DNA of 64,000 nt, from positions 78,819,928-78,883,927 of the forward strand of contig NC_089583.1 in assembly GCF_019320115.1 (NCBI RefSeq), read 5' to 3'. The notes under the pieces were generated by a model. It worked only from the letters and a program-made list of their open reading frames with translations, searched no databases and was not told the origin of the DNA. The DNA comes from Miscanthus floridulus (taxonomy: Eukaryota; Streptophyta; Magnoliopsida; Poales; Poaceae). The translations under genes were made by a program, and so were the position numbers. Numbering within the stretch: position 1 is the first letter of the stretch; the number at the start of each line of letters is the position of its first letter. Below are positions 48,477-58,880 of the stretch, in pieces.

Positions 48477-51400
48477 TTATTCCTTAAGATCAAAGTAGAA
48501 CTCGCCGTTGGGATTTATCACTTTTTCTAGAAGATATCCTGCTATTGACTCTTGAACTGCTTTCAGATGGTCTTTTTGCATGACTCTTCGTTTCAACCAT
48601 TCAGTCTTGCATTTGAAATAAAAGGAAAAGTATTAATACACATATATGTATATATATTCATTTAAAAATAAATAAAAATTGATATATACGTACTCTGAGG
48701 ACATCTTCAGGAGTTCTTCTTATGTGCGCAGTGATAAATTCACAAACGTAGTATCCACACAAGTTATTACCTGGTTCCTGCCGCAAACACCACTGTACGA
48801 GAAGAAGATTATTCTCATCATCTCACACGTAAATTGAAGTACGATATAGTAATTAAACACGTGGGGAAGTGTATATAGTACAACTTACTGGTATTTCAAC
48901 TACATTAAGTGGTGCCTTGCAATCCTTGCGATGTTGCCGAATAAACTCTTTCCAAACCCTGTGCGACCAATAATGTACGATCGTTAATAAATTATGGCAA
49001 AGTCTATTCAATAATAGTTGTGCGCGAGAGATCGAAATTACCCCTAGATAATGTCTATCATATCTTGGTATAGTGCCCATTCTTTTCTCAACGAGTCAAA
49101 GATTAGTAACCGACTTGAGTTTAACTCAATGACAATGAGTATCCAGTGAAAACTGCATTGGTTTATACACACACGTACATGCATATAAGTTGTATTGATA
49201 TTACATAAAATGTGTAGACTACATTATTATTAACACTTACTCAAAGTTGTATGGAAAAAAGTATTGTTGTCTTGTCGTGCTGCTTCATGAAGAACATCAT
49301 GATATTCTCCTGTGCTTCAGATACCCATCACTCCTTGACAATAATACCGGTTTTGAATACGATATAAGGATCAATGAAGCCAACACTGGTGTCTTATATT
49401 CTTTGGAGCTCTGACATCTGGAATATGTATATAAATATAAGTTACATGTGAGGATAATTATATACACGTACGCATGGAAGTGAGTTTATTAAATAAAAGT
49501 AAGAATCACTTACAAACAAAAGGAGCTAATGATTGATTTGTCCAGAGCGTCCATGTGGTATAGTTGATGCAATTCTTCGAAACTAATATGTAAGATGTCA
49601 TCGCCACGGAAGTAATGATGGTCTTTAAATCTGACAAAGATCCACTGCTCACTCCTGCCACACGCCTGCATGTACCACTTGTTGAGCAAGTACATTTGCG
49701 TACCCAATTCATTCAGAGCCGCAGGGTTGTACAGACTTTTGCCATATTTATAAGTCTTCTAGGTATCAACTTCCAGGTTCTGGATTGGAGCTTTGCCCGT
49801 CAATTGATCCAAGGTTAAACCAGTATCTTGAAAAAAAAGCATTAAGGGCTTGAACCGACACTTCTCCAGAGTTGTCTAGTCGATAGACTTCTATGTTGGA
49901 ACCATATTGATTAGCAACAACAAGATTTTGCATTGGTTGCTTCTGTTGTCCGAGCTGTGGGACATCCTTCCCTGATGCTCTTTTCCTTTTCTTATCTGCA
50001 TCATGTGACTTCACGAGGGAGCGGTCATAGTCTGATAGTGGCGAAGGCTTACGAAGTTCAATCATCTTTTTCTTGTGAGCATCGACCTTCTGCCTCAGCA
50101 CCTCTCGTGGTAGGTAAAAGTACGGCTTCTCCTTAAGCTTCGCTTGACTCTTCTTTTTGGTATCTATAAAAAATCTTTCACTTTTTTGTCTTCTTCAGCT
50201 GCTATTTGCTCATCAGTTTTTTCAGAAAGTATTTCTTGAGAAATAACTCTTTTTCTCGGGGTCTTCTTTGCCGCCGGGACCTTAGACGTCTTTGTAGTGC
50301 GTCGCTGTGGAGGGGGTGGGGGCGGTGTTGGAGACCGGCGTGGAGGCGATGTGGCCGGTGTTGGTGGAGACCGGCGTGGAGGCGTTGGAGATCGTTGTGG
50401 AGGCGGTGGGGCCGGTGTAGGAGTTGGAGATCGTCGTGGAGGCGATGGGGCCGGTGTAGGAGTTGGCGATCGCCGTGGGGATGAAGTCGTCTCGCCCCCC
50501 GTGACGCTGTGATGAGATGGGGAATGAATGATTAGGCTAGGCTGGGGGGAGACCCTACTACAAAAACAAGTTGTGTGTCAATTATTTTTTAAGCCAATAG
50601 AAAATTAATGGAAAATAATGTTTCATTCACTTTCATTCGTACCTAGGGTGAGGTAGGGGAAGCGGTGGCGCCCCAGGAATGATGATGAAGCGTTTGCGCC
50701 ATTGAATAAATGTCTTTTCTGCTTCTCCTAGTGTCTTCTCCCCATCACCGCCTTCAATGTCAAGAGGAACATTGCTGTAACCTTTGAGCACTCTATCGAC
50801 CGAGACGCTAGCATATCCAGGTTGAATAACTGACCCATGGATTCTTGGTGTCTTCGTTCGGTCTATTGGAGATACAACCCCGACAGCCATCATGATTGAT
50901 GCATTATTACCATCTGGAATGTGCAGCTCACATGTTGTTAGAGGCTCGGTAATGTCATCAACAGGGAAGCGCAACCTAGCGTCATCTTGAATAACTGGTA
51001 GCTCCGTAGAAGCACAACTGCTTTTCATCTGACCAACGGGGCTAATGGTGACTCCCGGCGTTGATTGCGATTGCATTTGACTTATTGCTAGCTGCACTTA
51101 CCTCTTGATCTCCTCCTGCATTCTTGCCTCAAGAGATTTTTCTCGTTCACGTGATTCAAGCAATGCTTGTCGTGACTCGTCAACAAATTGCTCCAATGCA
51201 CAGATTCGTTCTGCCTCCTCATCCTTCTTTCTTTGGCGGCTTCTGTAGGTATCCTTGTCTGCTGGGAATGCGTGTAGCCACGGAACCGCCCCATAGCCTC
51301 TTGTTCGACCACCGTGTTTGGGATTCTCTAGTGCATATGTCAATTCATCTTTCTCTCTGTTGGGCTTGAAAACACCACTATTAGCTTCTTCCCTAGCACG

Positions 51401-52402
51401 AGCTAGTCTCTGTGTTGCTCTCTCAATTTTTTGGCCGAAAATTAGCTTGCCAGTGTCTAGGTCTAGGCTTCCCCCATGAGCGTAGAACCAATTCTTCGAG
51501 TGTTGAGGCCAGTTCTTCTCTATTGTTTCAGGTATGATTCCCTTGGCAGTAATCTCTGCTTCTAGGTTCTGCCACTTGGGAATAGCACTCTTATAACCAC
51601 CTGATCCCATGCGATGATGGTATTGCTTCTGTCGGGCATTCTGCCGATTCCTCATCACACGTTCCTCACTGTCTTGGGATGTCTTGTATTCTACGAAGGC
51701 ATCCCAATGGGACTCCAACTTGACAAACGCCTTAGCATTGAAATTCGGCGTAGCATTCTTCAAGATAAACTTTTTATACAATGTCTTCTTCTAACTCTGG
51801 AACAATGTTGCCATCTTCTTCATTGTCCAATCCCTCACTAGCTCCTTCAAAGGATCATCTGCTTGTAATGTGAAATGCTGAGTGATATCTCTCCAAGCTA
51901 GGTTCTTGTCATGATCAGATATAAAACTAACATTAGGAGCGGATATCTTCTGCTTCCATTCACGAGCACTAACTGGGATCCTATCCCTTACAACGAACCC
52001 ACATTGATTGACATATGTCTGAACATGTGGTCCCAATGGTTTGCCGGTGTCGGTGTCGAATTCTGATATTATGAAACGGCCCTCTAATGGCTTTTTTGGC
52101 CCTCAGACTTTCCTACTTTTGTCGGTGGTTGATGTAGATCCAGAGACCGGCTACATGAGTAGAAACACAACGATTAACAACAAATATACGTACGCATGCA
52201 TCTATAAGAGATGATAGATAATCGAATATACCTCGCCAGTATTTTCTTGCGCGATAATTTGTTGATCTTCAACCACCGGCATATTCAGGATATCCTCATA
52301 ATCAGCAAAGTACTGACTTGTGTCATCTACATCCACATTGGTGCCGGCGTTGATAATATCCGCCATTATGTCATCACTCAAGTTATCATTCGGAGCAGTC
52401 AT
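48477..52402 (-). pseudogene. CACTA-borne Transposase_24-like protein with C-terminal Ulp1 protease domain (broken)
   Basis: The minus strand starts MTAPNDNLSDDIMADIINAG (ATG at 52402) and ends YFDLKE-stop at 48477. Early exons contain GRFIISEFDTDTGKPLGPH and VRDRIPVSAREWK. The block 51781-51098 (FVKLESHWDAFVEYK, RTRGYGAVPWLH, then a coiled coil) matches the plant Transposase_24/TnpA-like family. A Pro-rich RRSPTPTPAPSPP linker (50490-50300) and a Lys-rich region lead to LLNKWYMQACG and FEELHQLYHMDALDKS (49700-49510). The Ulp1 SUMO-protease triad is visible: His in HWILIVIEL (codon 49146-49148), Asp in IFDSL (49095-49097) and Cys in NLCGYYVC (48757-48759). Nonsense codons at 52103-52105 (TGA), 51791-51793 (TAG) and 51098-51100 (TAA) break it; each is one transition from a sense codon. 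Confidence 0.8.
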
Positions 52403-53036
52403 TTGTATCTTCAAGATAACACATAGATAGAATTACTATGGTACATAACATAAGTACATGTGATAACACATATAGAATTACTAAATCCAATTAAATATAA
52501 TAACACATAATATTTCATCAACATGGAAATAAGTACATGTATATATATACACATAGAATGATACAATATATTTTCTCTCTCTCTCAACACATAGAAATAA
52601 GTGCATATGTCTATATCTCTAGATATGCATGTGATACACATAGAATGTCTCTCTAGATACAATTTTCTCTCTCTCTCAACACATGAAAATAAGTACATGT
52701 ATACATACATATAGAAATAATTAAGTACATATGTATACATATAGAATCTCTCTCTAGATATAATATATATAGAGAGATAGAATATATAATTACTAAATCC
52801 AATTAAATAAATCTAACATGAAATTAGATAAACTAGTAAGATAATACATTTTAATCTAACATATATCAAAAACTATAATAAAAACTATCTAAAAAAACTA
52901 TCTAAATAAAATACTAATTAAATTTTAATACATTTAAATCTAATGTATCAAAAACTATCTAAAAATAACTAAAAAACTAACAATAAACTACATGTACTTA
53001 TTTTAATCTAACATACAGCCGAGACTTTGTAAAAAA

Positions 53037-53324
53037 AATCTAAAAAACATGGCCGATCGAGAGCAGCAGATCATATCGAGTTCGACGGAGGCCGTACGGC
53101 GTGGGCGCGCGGGAAGCGTCGGCGACGGATGGTGGGGTCAGGTGCGGCGACGGAGACGGGATGCGGCGATGCGGGCCTGGAGAATGGCGCGGCCGGGCGG
53201 GGGTAGACGACGACAGCGGCGCGGCAGAGACGAGCTCGATGACGGCGGATGGCGCGGCCAGGCGGGGCTGAGCGACGGAGGCGAGATCGAAGATGAACAG
53301 AACAGACGTTCGATATATATAGCC
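53037..53324 (-). promoter_or_regulatory. GC-rich 5' leader of the CACTA Ulp1-type gene
   Basis: A short GC-rich block lies between the subterminal repeats (53325) and the first coding exon (52402), with TATATATA at about 53316-53323 just inside the repeats. It is likely the transcription start region on the minus strand. The two ORFs here are compositional. 52415-53036 is AT-rich intron-like sequence. Confidence 0.4.
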
Positions 53325-53560
53325 TGCGACCCTTTAGTCCCGGCTAGTAACACCAGCCAGGACTAAAGGGCATTTAGTCCCGGCTGGTAATACCAACCGG
53401 GACTAAAGGTCCAACCCATTAGTCCCGGTTGGTCTTACCAGCCGGGACTAAATGTCCTTTAGTCCCGGCTCGTGTTGCTAGCCGGAACTAAAGATATTTT
53501 TTGGCGGGCATCGAAATTGCCGCCCACCCTTTAGTCCCGGTTCTTGGTCTGGGCCAGGAC
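53325..53560. repeat. Second cluster of CACTA subterminal repeats
   Basis: CCTTTAGTCCCGGCTAGTAA, ATTTAGTCCCGGCTGGTAAT and GGTTGGTCTTACCAGCCGGG occur as direct and inverted copies, the same motif family as 48000-48200. No CACTA TIR is visible at its right edge, so whether it is an element end or an internal cluster is unresolved. Confidence 0.8.
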
Positions 53561-53980
53561 TGAAGCCCTGAAAAATTTGCCAACCCGCCAGCGTAATTGG
53601 AAAGGCCTGGGATTTTGTTTTTGTTTAATACTAGGTTAATCAATTAATTCCATAGCAACTTCAATACTTTGTAATATTTATTTTAAAAAATACTATTGAT
53701 TAACTAATTATTTATTGTAAATAGGAAAATTTTGTAACCTAAAGTTTTTAATTTCTTTTATGAATATAGAATATAAATGTTACTAATACTAAGTATTTTG
53801 TTAATGCAAAAATATATTTCTAACTTAAAATTAATAAAACTAATATTATTCGATAGGAAATTTATTATCACATTATTGTAACGTCAATGTTTCAATTTTT
53901 TCTCGGTTTTTAACCAAAATTAACAGGAATTTTTTGTTGAACCTATAAAAATAGAGAAAATGTAGTATTTTTTGTTCTAC

Positions 53981-54380
53981 AGCTTTCTCAAATGAAAAAA
54001 TGGCCTATATAAGGATTGTATATATTGATGAGCTTAACAAACTCGGTATTCAAAACTTTTCAATTTGCGACAATCTAGGGTCCCGAAAACTAGTTTGTAG
54101 GCGTCGAAATTTAAAAATCACAAATTTGAACCATCCAAACTTTCTCAAATGGAAAGTTGACCAAAACAGCAATTGTAGATCTTTTTGAGTTTAACAAACT
54201 TGGTATTCAAAACTTTTCAATTTGAAGTCATTTAGAGTTCATAATACTAGAGTCAAAGTGTTGTTTTTTTATTTGACCAAATTTGACTTGGTCAAACTTG
54301 CTCAAATGAGACACTAAATGACCTCAGATGAAAAAACTCTGAATACCAAGTTTGATCATCTCAGAAAGATCTACAATTGT
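53981..54380. repeat. 400-bp direct repeat, copy 1
   Basis: Starts AGCTTTCTCAAATGAAAAAA and ends GATCTACAATTGT. Nearly identical to 54503-54901. Confidence 0.93.
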
Positions 54381-54502
54381 TACATAGCTTATTTTCCCAT
54401 TTGAGAAATTTTTATCAAACACTAGTCACAACTTCTTAAATCTCATATATACTTTCTAAAACTATGTCACACACTTGTGAAATTTGAACTACATTTTGTT
54501 CA

Positions 54503-54901
54503 AGCTTTCTCAAATGAAAAAATGGCCTATATAAGGATTGTATATATTGATGAGCTTAACAAACTCGGTATTCAAAACTTTTCAATTTGAGACAATCTAG
54601 GGTCCCGAAAACTAGTTTGTAGACGTCAAAATTTAAAAATCACAAATTTGAACCATCCAAACTTTCTCAAATGGAAAGTTGACCAAAACAACAATTGTAG
54701 ATCTTTTTGAGTTTAACAAACTTGGTATTCAAAACTTTTCAATTTGAAGTCATTTAGAGTTTATAATACTAGAGTCAAAGTGTTATTTTTTTATTTGACC
54801 AAATTTGACTTGGTCAAACTTGCTCAAATGAGACACTAAATGACCTCAGATAAAAAACTCTGAATACCAAGTTTGATCATCTCAGCAAGATCTACAATTG
54901 T
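54503..54901. repeat. 400-bp direct repeat, copy 2
   Basis: It differs from copy 1 by a handful of substitutions and 1-bp indels. It ends 66 bp before the tnp2 stop codon. Each copy also contains two related AACAAACT(C/T)GGTATTCAAA sub-repeats. Confidence 0.93.
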
Positions 54902-54966
54902 GAAGTCATAACATATTACATAATATCCGTCTCTAAAACATAATATATTAAACATGCATCGTTGTA

Positions 54967-57723
54967 TCATGCGGGCACAACAGTGAATTTCTTCTTGACG
55001 TATGACCCTTGGTTATGATCTTGTCGTAACCATAGAGTGTCTTCATCATTTAACATGATGCTTGGATCTTTCTTCACTATGAAGGGTGGAATTCGGATAT
55101 TTCTTTCGTAATCTTCTGACATGTCTGACTTGTCTTCAATTCCCACTATATTTATTTTCCCAGAAAGAATAATGTGGCGCTTTGGCTCATTGATCATTGA
55201 GTTGATGTCTTCGTTTTTTCCTCTCTTTGATTTTGTAGACATGTCTTTCACATAGAACACCTGACTCACATCGGCAGTAAGGACGAATGGTTCCTCTTTG
55301 TACCCAATATTGTTGAGGTCCACTGTTATCATTTCATACTCTTTGTCGACTGTTGCCCCTCCTCCAGTCAGCTTCACCCATTGGCACCAGAACAAAGGAA
55401 CTTTAAAATTAGGTGCGTAGTCTAGTTTCCATATCTCTTCTATGCGGCCATAATATGTTTGTATATTCCCATTTGGATCTGTTCCATCTATGCGAACACC
55501 ACTATTTTGATTGGTGCTCCTTTTATCTTGGGCAACTGTGTAAAATGTATTCCCATTTATCTCGTACCCTTGGTACGTGAGGATATGCCACGATGGCTGC
55601 CTAGCCAACAAATACAGTTGCTCATCAATATTGTCATCGCCTTGACATTCTTTTCGCAACCAACCACTGAAACTTTCCATGTGCTGACGCCTAATCCAAG
55701 CTTCAGTCTTCCCTGGAAATTTGGATCGTAAGAACTCCTTATGTATCTCGATGTACGGATGCACCAATGATGAGTTCTGAAGAACTGTGTAGTGTGCTTT
55801 ATTGAAATAATCGTCTTTCATGCCGATATATGTTTTCTTCCCTAAAGTTCCTTTACCACTGAGTCGCCCCTCGTGTCGTGATTCGGGAACTCCAATCGGG
55901 GCAAGGTCAGGAATAAAGTCAACACAGAACTCAATGACCTCCTCTATTCCATAGCCCTGGGCGATGCTTCCTTCAGGCTTAGAACGGACTTTCACATATT
56001 TCTTCAAGACTCCCATAAACCTCTCGAAGAGGAACATGTTATGTAAGAACATAGGTCCAAGAATATTAATCTCCTTCACCAAATGAACTAGGATATGTGT
56101 CATGATATTAAAGAAGGATGGAGAGAACACCAACTCAAAGCTGACAAGACATTGAACCACATCATTCTGTAGAGTAGCTAGTTTCACTGGATTGATTGCC
56201 TTCTGAGAAATTGCATTGAGGAATGCACATAGCTTCATGGTGGCTAGACGTACATGTGGAGGTAGAATTCCTCTTAAAGCAACTAGAAGCAATTGCGTCA
56301 TAAGCACGTGGCAGTCATGGGACTTTAAGTTTAGGAATTTCTTATCTGGCACATTTATTATACCCTTTATATTGGAGGAGAATCCCGATGGGACCTTGAT
56401 GCTGCTTAGACATTCGAACATGTTGTCCCTCTCTTCTTTGCTAAGCGTGTAGCTAGCAGGACTTAAGTAATGGCGTCCATCATCTGTCTTCTCTGGATGA
56501 AGATTGTCTCGTTCTTTCATGCCCTGCAAGTCCTGGCGTGCTTCAAGTGAATCCTTTGGCTTCCCGTACACACCCATGAATCCTAACAGGTTCACACAAA
56601 GATTCTTTGTTAGGTGCATCACGTCAATTGCGTTGCGGACCTCTAGGACTTGCCAATAGGGTAGCTCCCAAAAGATGGACTTCTTCTTCCATATGGGTGC
56701 ATGTCCCTTAGCATCTTTGGGAATAGATTCACTGCCTTGTCCCTTTCCAAATACTACTTTCATATCCTTGACCATTACGAGTACATCTTCCCCGATTCGG
56801 TTATGAGGCTTCTTCCGATGGTCTGGCTTACCTTTAAAATACTTCCCTTTCTTTCTTACTTGGTGATTCAACGGAAGGAATCGACGATGGCCAAGGTACA
56901 CGACCTTTCGACATCTTTTCAAATATATACTGTCAAGGTCATCAAAACAATGTGTGCATGTATTATATCCTTTGTTTGTCTGACCTGAAAGATTACTTAA
57001 AGCAGGCCAATCATTGATTGTTACGAACAACATTGCTCGTAGGTCAAAGTGTTCTTGTTTGTACTCATCCGAGACACGTACACCTGGTTTGTTCCATAAA
57101 ACTAGAAGTTCTTCAACTAATGGCTTCAGATAGACATCAATATCATTGCCAGGTTGCCTCGGACCTTGGATGAGGATCGGCATCATAATGAACTTCCGCT
57201 TCATACATAACCATGGAGGAAGGTTGTAGATACATAGAGTAACTAGCCAAGTGCTATGACTAGTGCTCTGCTCTCCAAAAGGATTCATACCATCTGTACT
57301 TAAGGCGAACCTTAAGTTTCTAGCCTCATTTGCAAACTCTGGAAATTCCCTGTCTATCGCTCTCCACTAGGACCCATCAGCTAGGTGTCTCAGCATATTG
57401 TCTACCTTACGGTCTTCTTTATACCACCGCAATAACTTTGCATGGTCTTTATTTCTGAACAAACATTTTAAGCGTGGTATTATAGGAGCATACCACATAA
57501 CCTTGGTAGGGATTTTCTTTCTAGGACGTTGTTCACCCTCGATGTCACCAGGATCATCGCGCCTGATCTTATACCGCGATGCTTTACATACCGGGCATTC
57601 ATCCAAATTCTCGTATTCATTGCCATGGTAGAGGATGCAGTCATTAGGACATGCATGTATCTTCTGGATTTTTAATCCCAATGGGCAGACAACCTTTTTT
57701 GCTTCATACGTAGTGGTGGGCAA
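54967..57723 (-). pseudogene. CACTA tnp2-type transposase (Transposase_21) broken by one nonsense codon; N-terminus in assembly gap
   Basis: Two in-frame ORFs on the minus strand (57723-57367 and 57288-54967) read as one protein interrupted only by TAG at 57367-57369. The first carries CPNDCILYHGNEYENLDECP and CPVCKASRYK (the tnp2 N-terminal zinc-ribbon-like region). The second has NPFGEQSTSHSTW, LVEELLVLWNKPGV, AMLFVTINDWPALSNLSGQT and CTHCFDD, the tnp2 core. It continues with IDVMHLTKNLCVNLLG, a DUF4218-like region (LKSHDCHVLMTQLLLVALRG) and a DUF4216-like region (APNFKVPLFWCQWV). TAG for an expected Gln fits a C-to-T change. The upstream coding part runs into the N gap. This class excises and reinserts CACTA elements at their TIRs. 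Confidence 0.87.
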
Positions 57724-57730
57724 TTCATTT

Positions 57731-57830
57731 NNNNNNNNNNNNNNNNNNNNNNNNNNNNNNNNNNNNNNNNNNNNNNNNNNNNNNNNNNNNNNNNNNNNNN
57801 NNNNNNNNNNNNNNNNNNNNNNNNNNNNNN
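57731..57830. other. Assembly gap (100 N)
   Basis: Exactly 100 N, a conventional gap of unknown length. Sequence on the two sides is unrelated, so ORFs bridging it are artefacts. Confidence 0.99.
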
Positions 57831-58325
57831 AACTGCTCCACTCACAGGCGAGGCGGGGCCCCTACATCCCCCAACCTCGTTGTTGAGGTCGTTCATTGGG
57901 GTAGCCACTTCTTTGTGGATGCTTTTGGCATGTCCTTTGGGGGTACCCACCATGAAACACTCACGAGAGGGGTGATGGCTCCCTCTGCTTGAGTCAAAGC
58001 TGGAGGGCGACTCCGATTCTCTCATGAGGAGGTCGTGGAAAGACTCCACAACATATTCGGTCATCCCCACGAACTTGTCCTTCGTGGGGGATGGAGGCAT
58101 GCGTTGCGCCATAGGGTGGTTGATGCGCGCACACGTATGGATCACGCATGAGCAAGCTTGTGGCCCGATCTTCTCGAAGGATCCAACTTGATAACTATCG
58201 TTACGTGACCTGGTGAAGAGGTAGTGCACCGCGAGTCTGCACAAGCGATGAACTACCGAGGCAATCACCCTTCCATGTACCGACGAAGCTAGCCCATGCA
58301 ATCACGTCGTGTAGACGTGAAGGCA
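57831..58325 (-). other. Unrecognised retroelement-like ORF fragment
   Basis: The minus strand is open for about 155 codons from 58301 to the gap (MHGLASSVHGRVIASVVHRL..., with EYVVESFHDLLMRESESPSS). It looks like sequence beside retrotransposon gag regions, but I cannot name the family. Confidence 0.35.
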
Positions 58326-58329
58326 CCAA

Positions 58330-58880
58330 CTGGGTGAACCATAGTTCAGCATTCTACAACTCCATCGGGAATCAAAAGAACAAGTATGCAAGCCTCTCAA
58401 GACTCACGTGGGAATAAGAACTCAAGAGTTTGTATTTCTGAATTGGCAGCCAAAAAGTCCCTCATGTCATCTATTACATGGATATATATAACACTCGTGG
58501 AGTCTTCAGTTCAAATTAAAGAAAATAAATGAGAACATGCAGCATGAAGTTGTAGCACTCCTATTAATAGCGTGGCCTTATGGAGCTCTTTGGATGGTTG
58601 GTATTCAGCTGCATGCTTCTGCATGTGGTGAAACAATAGCCTGGTTGCTAACTGCCTTCCTAAACTTAGGAATTAATTGTTTTGCATATCCACAATTGAT
58701 CTGCTTGGTAGCTGAATGGTCCATCCTCTCTATGCACATCTAGGCTCCTTAGTCCATATATTTGGAGTGCAGAAACCATCATCATCCCATGCCCGTTCAT
58801 GCACTCCATCATTCCTAAGAACATTAAAACAAGTACTCAAAAGCATATGATCATCCAAAATAATCTGATTATTTAACACA
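58330..58880 (-). repeat. Probable 3' untranslated/LTR region of the gypsy element
   Basis: It follows the pol end on the minus strand. It is AT-rich with TTATATATATCCATGTAATA, and GAGGCTTGCATACTTGTTCT is LTR-like. No second copy is in the window to prove an LTR. Confidence 0.35.

Noticed and set aside
51098..51100. GTAAGT at the end of the Transposase_24 ORF read as a splice donor
   Set aside because: Reading through gives a natural continuation with one CAA-to-TAA change, so a nonsense mutation is more likely; RNA data would settle it.
57635..58301. ORFs bridging the N gap
   Set aside because: They translate N as X across unrelated flanks; not real.
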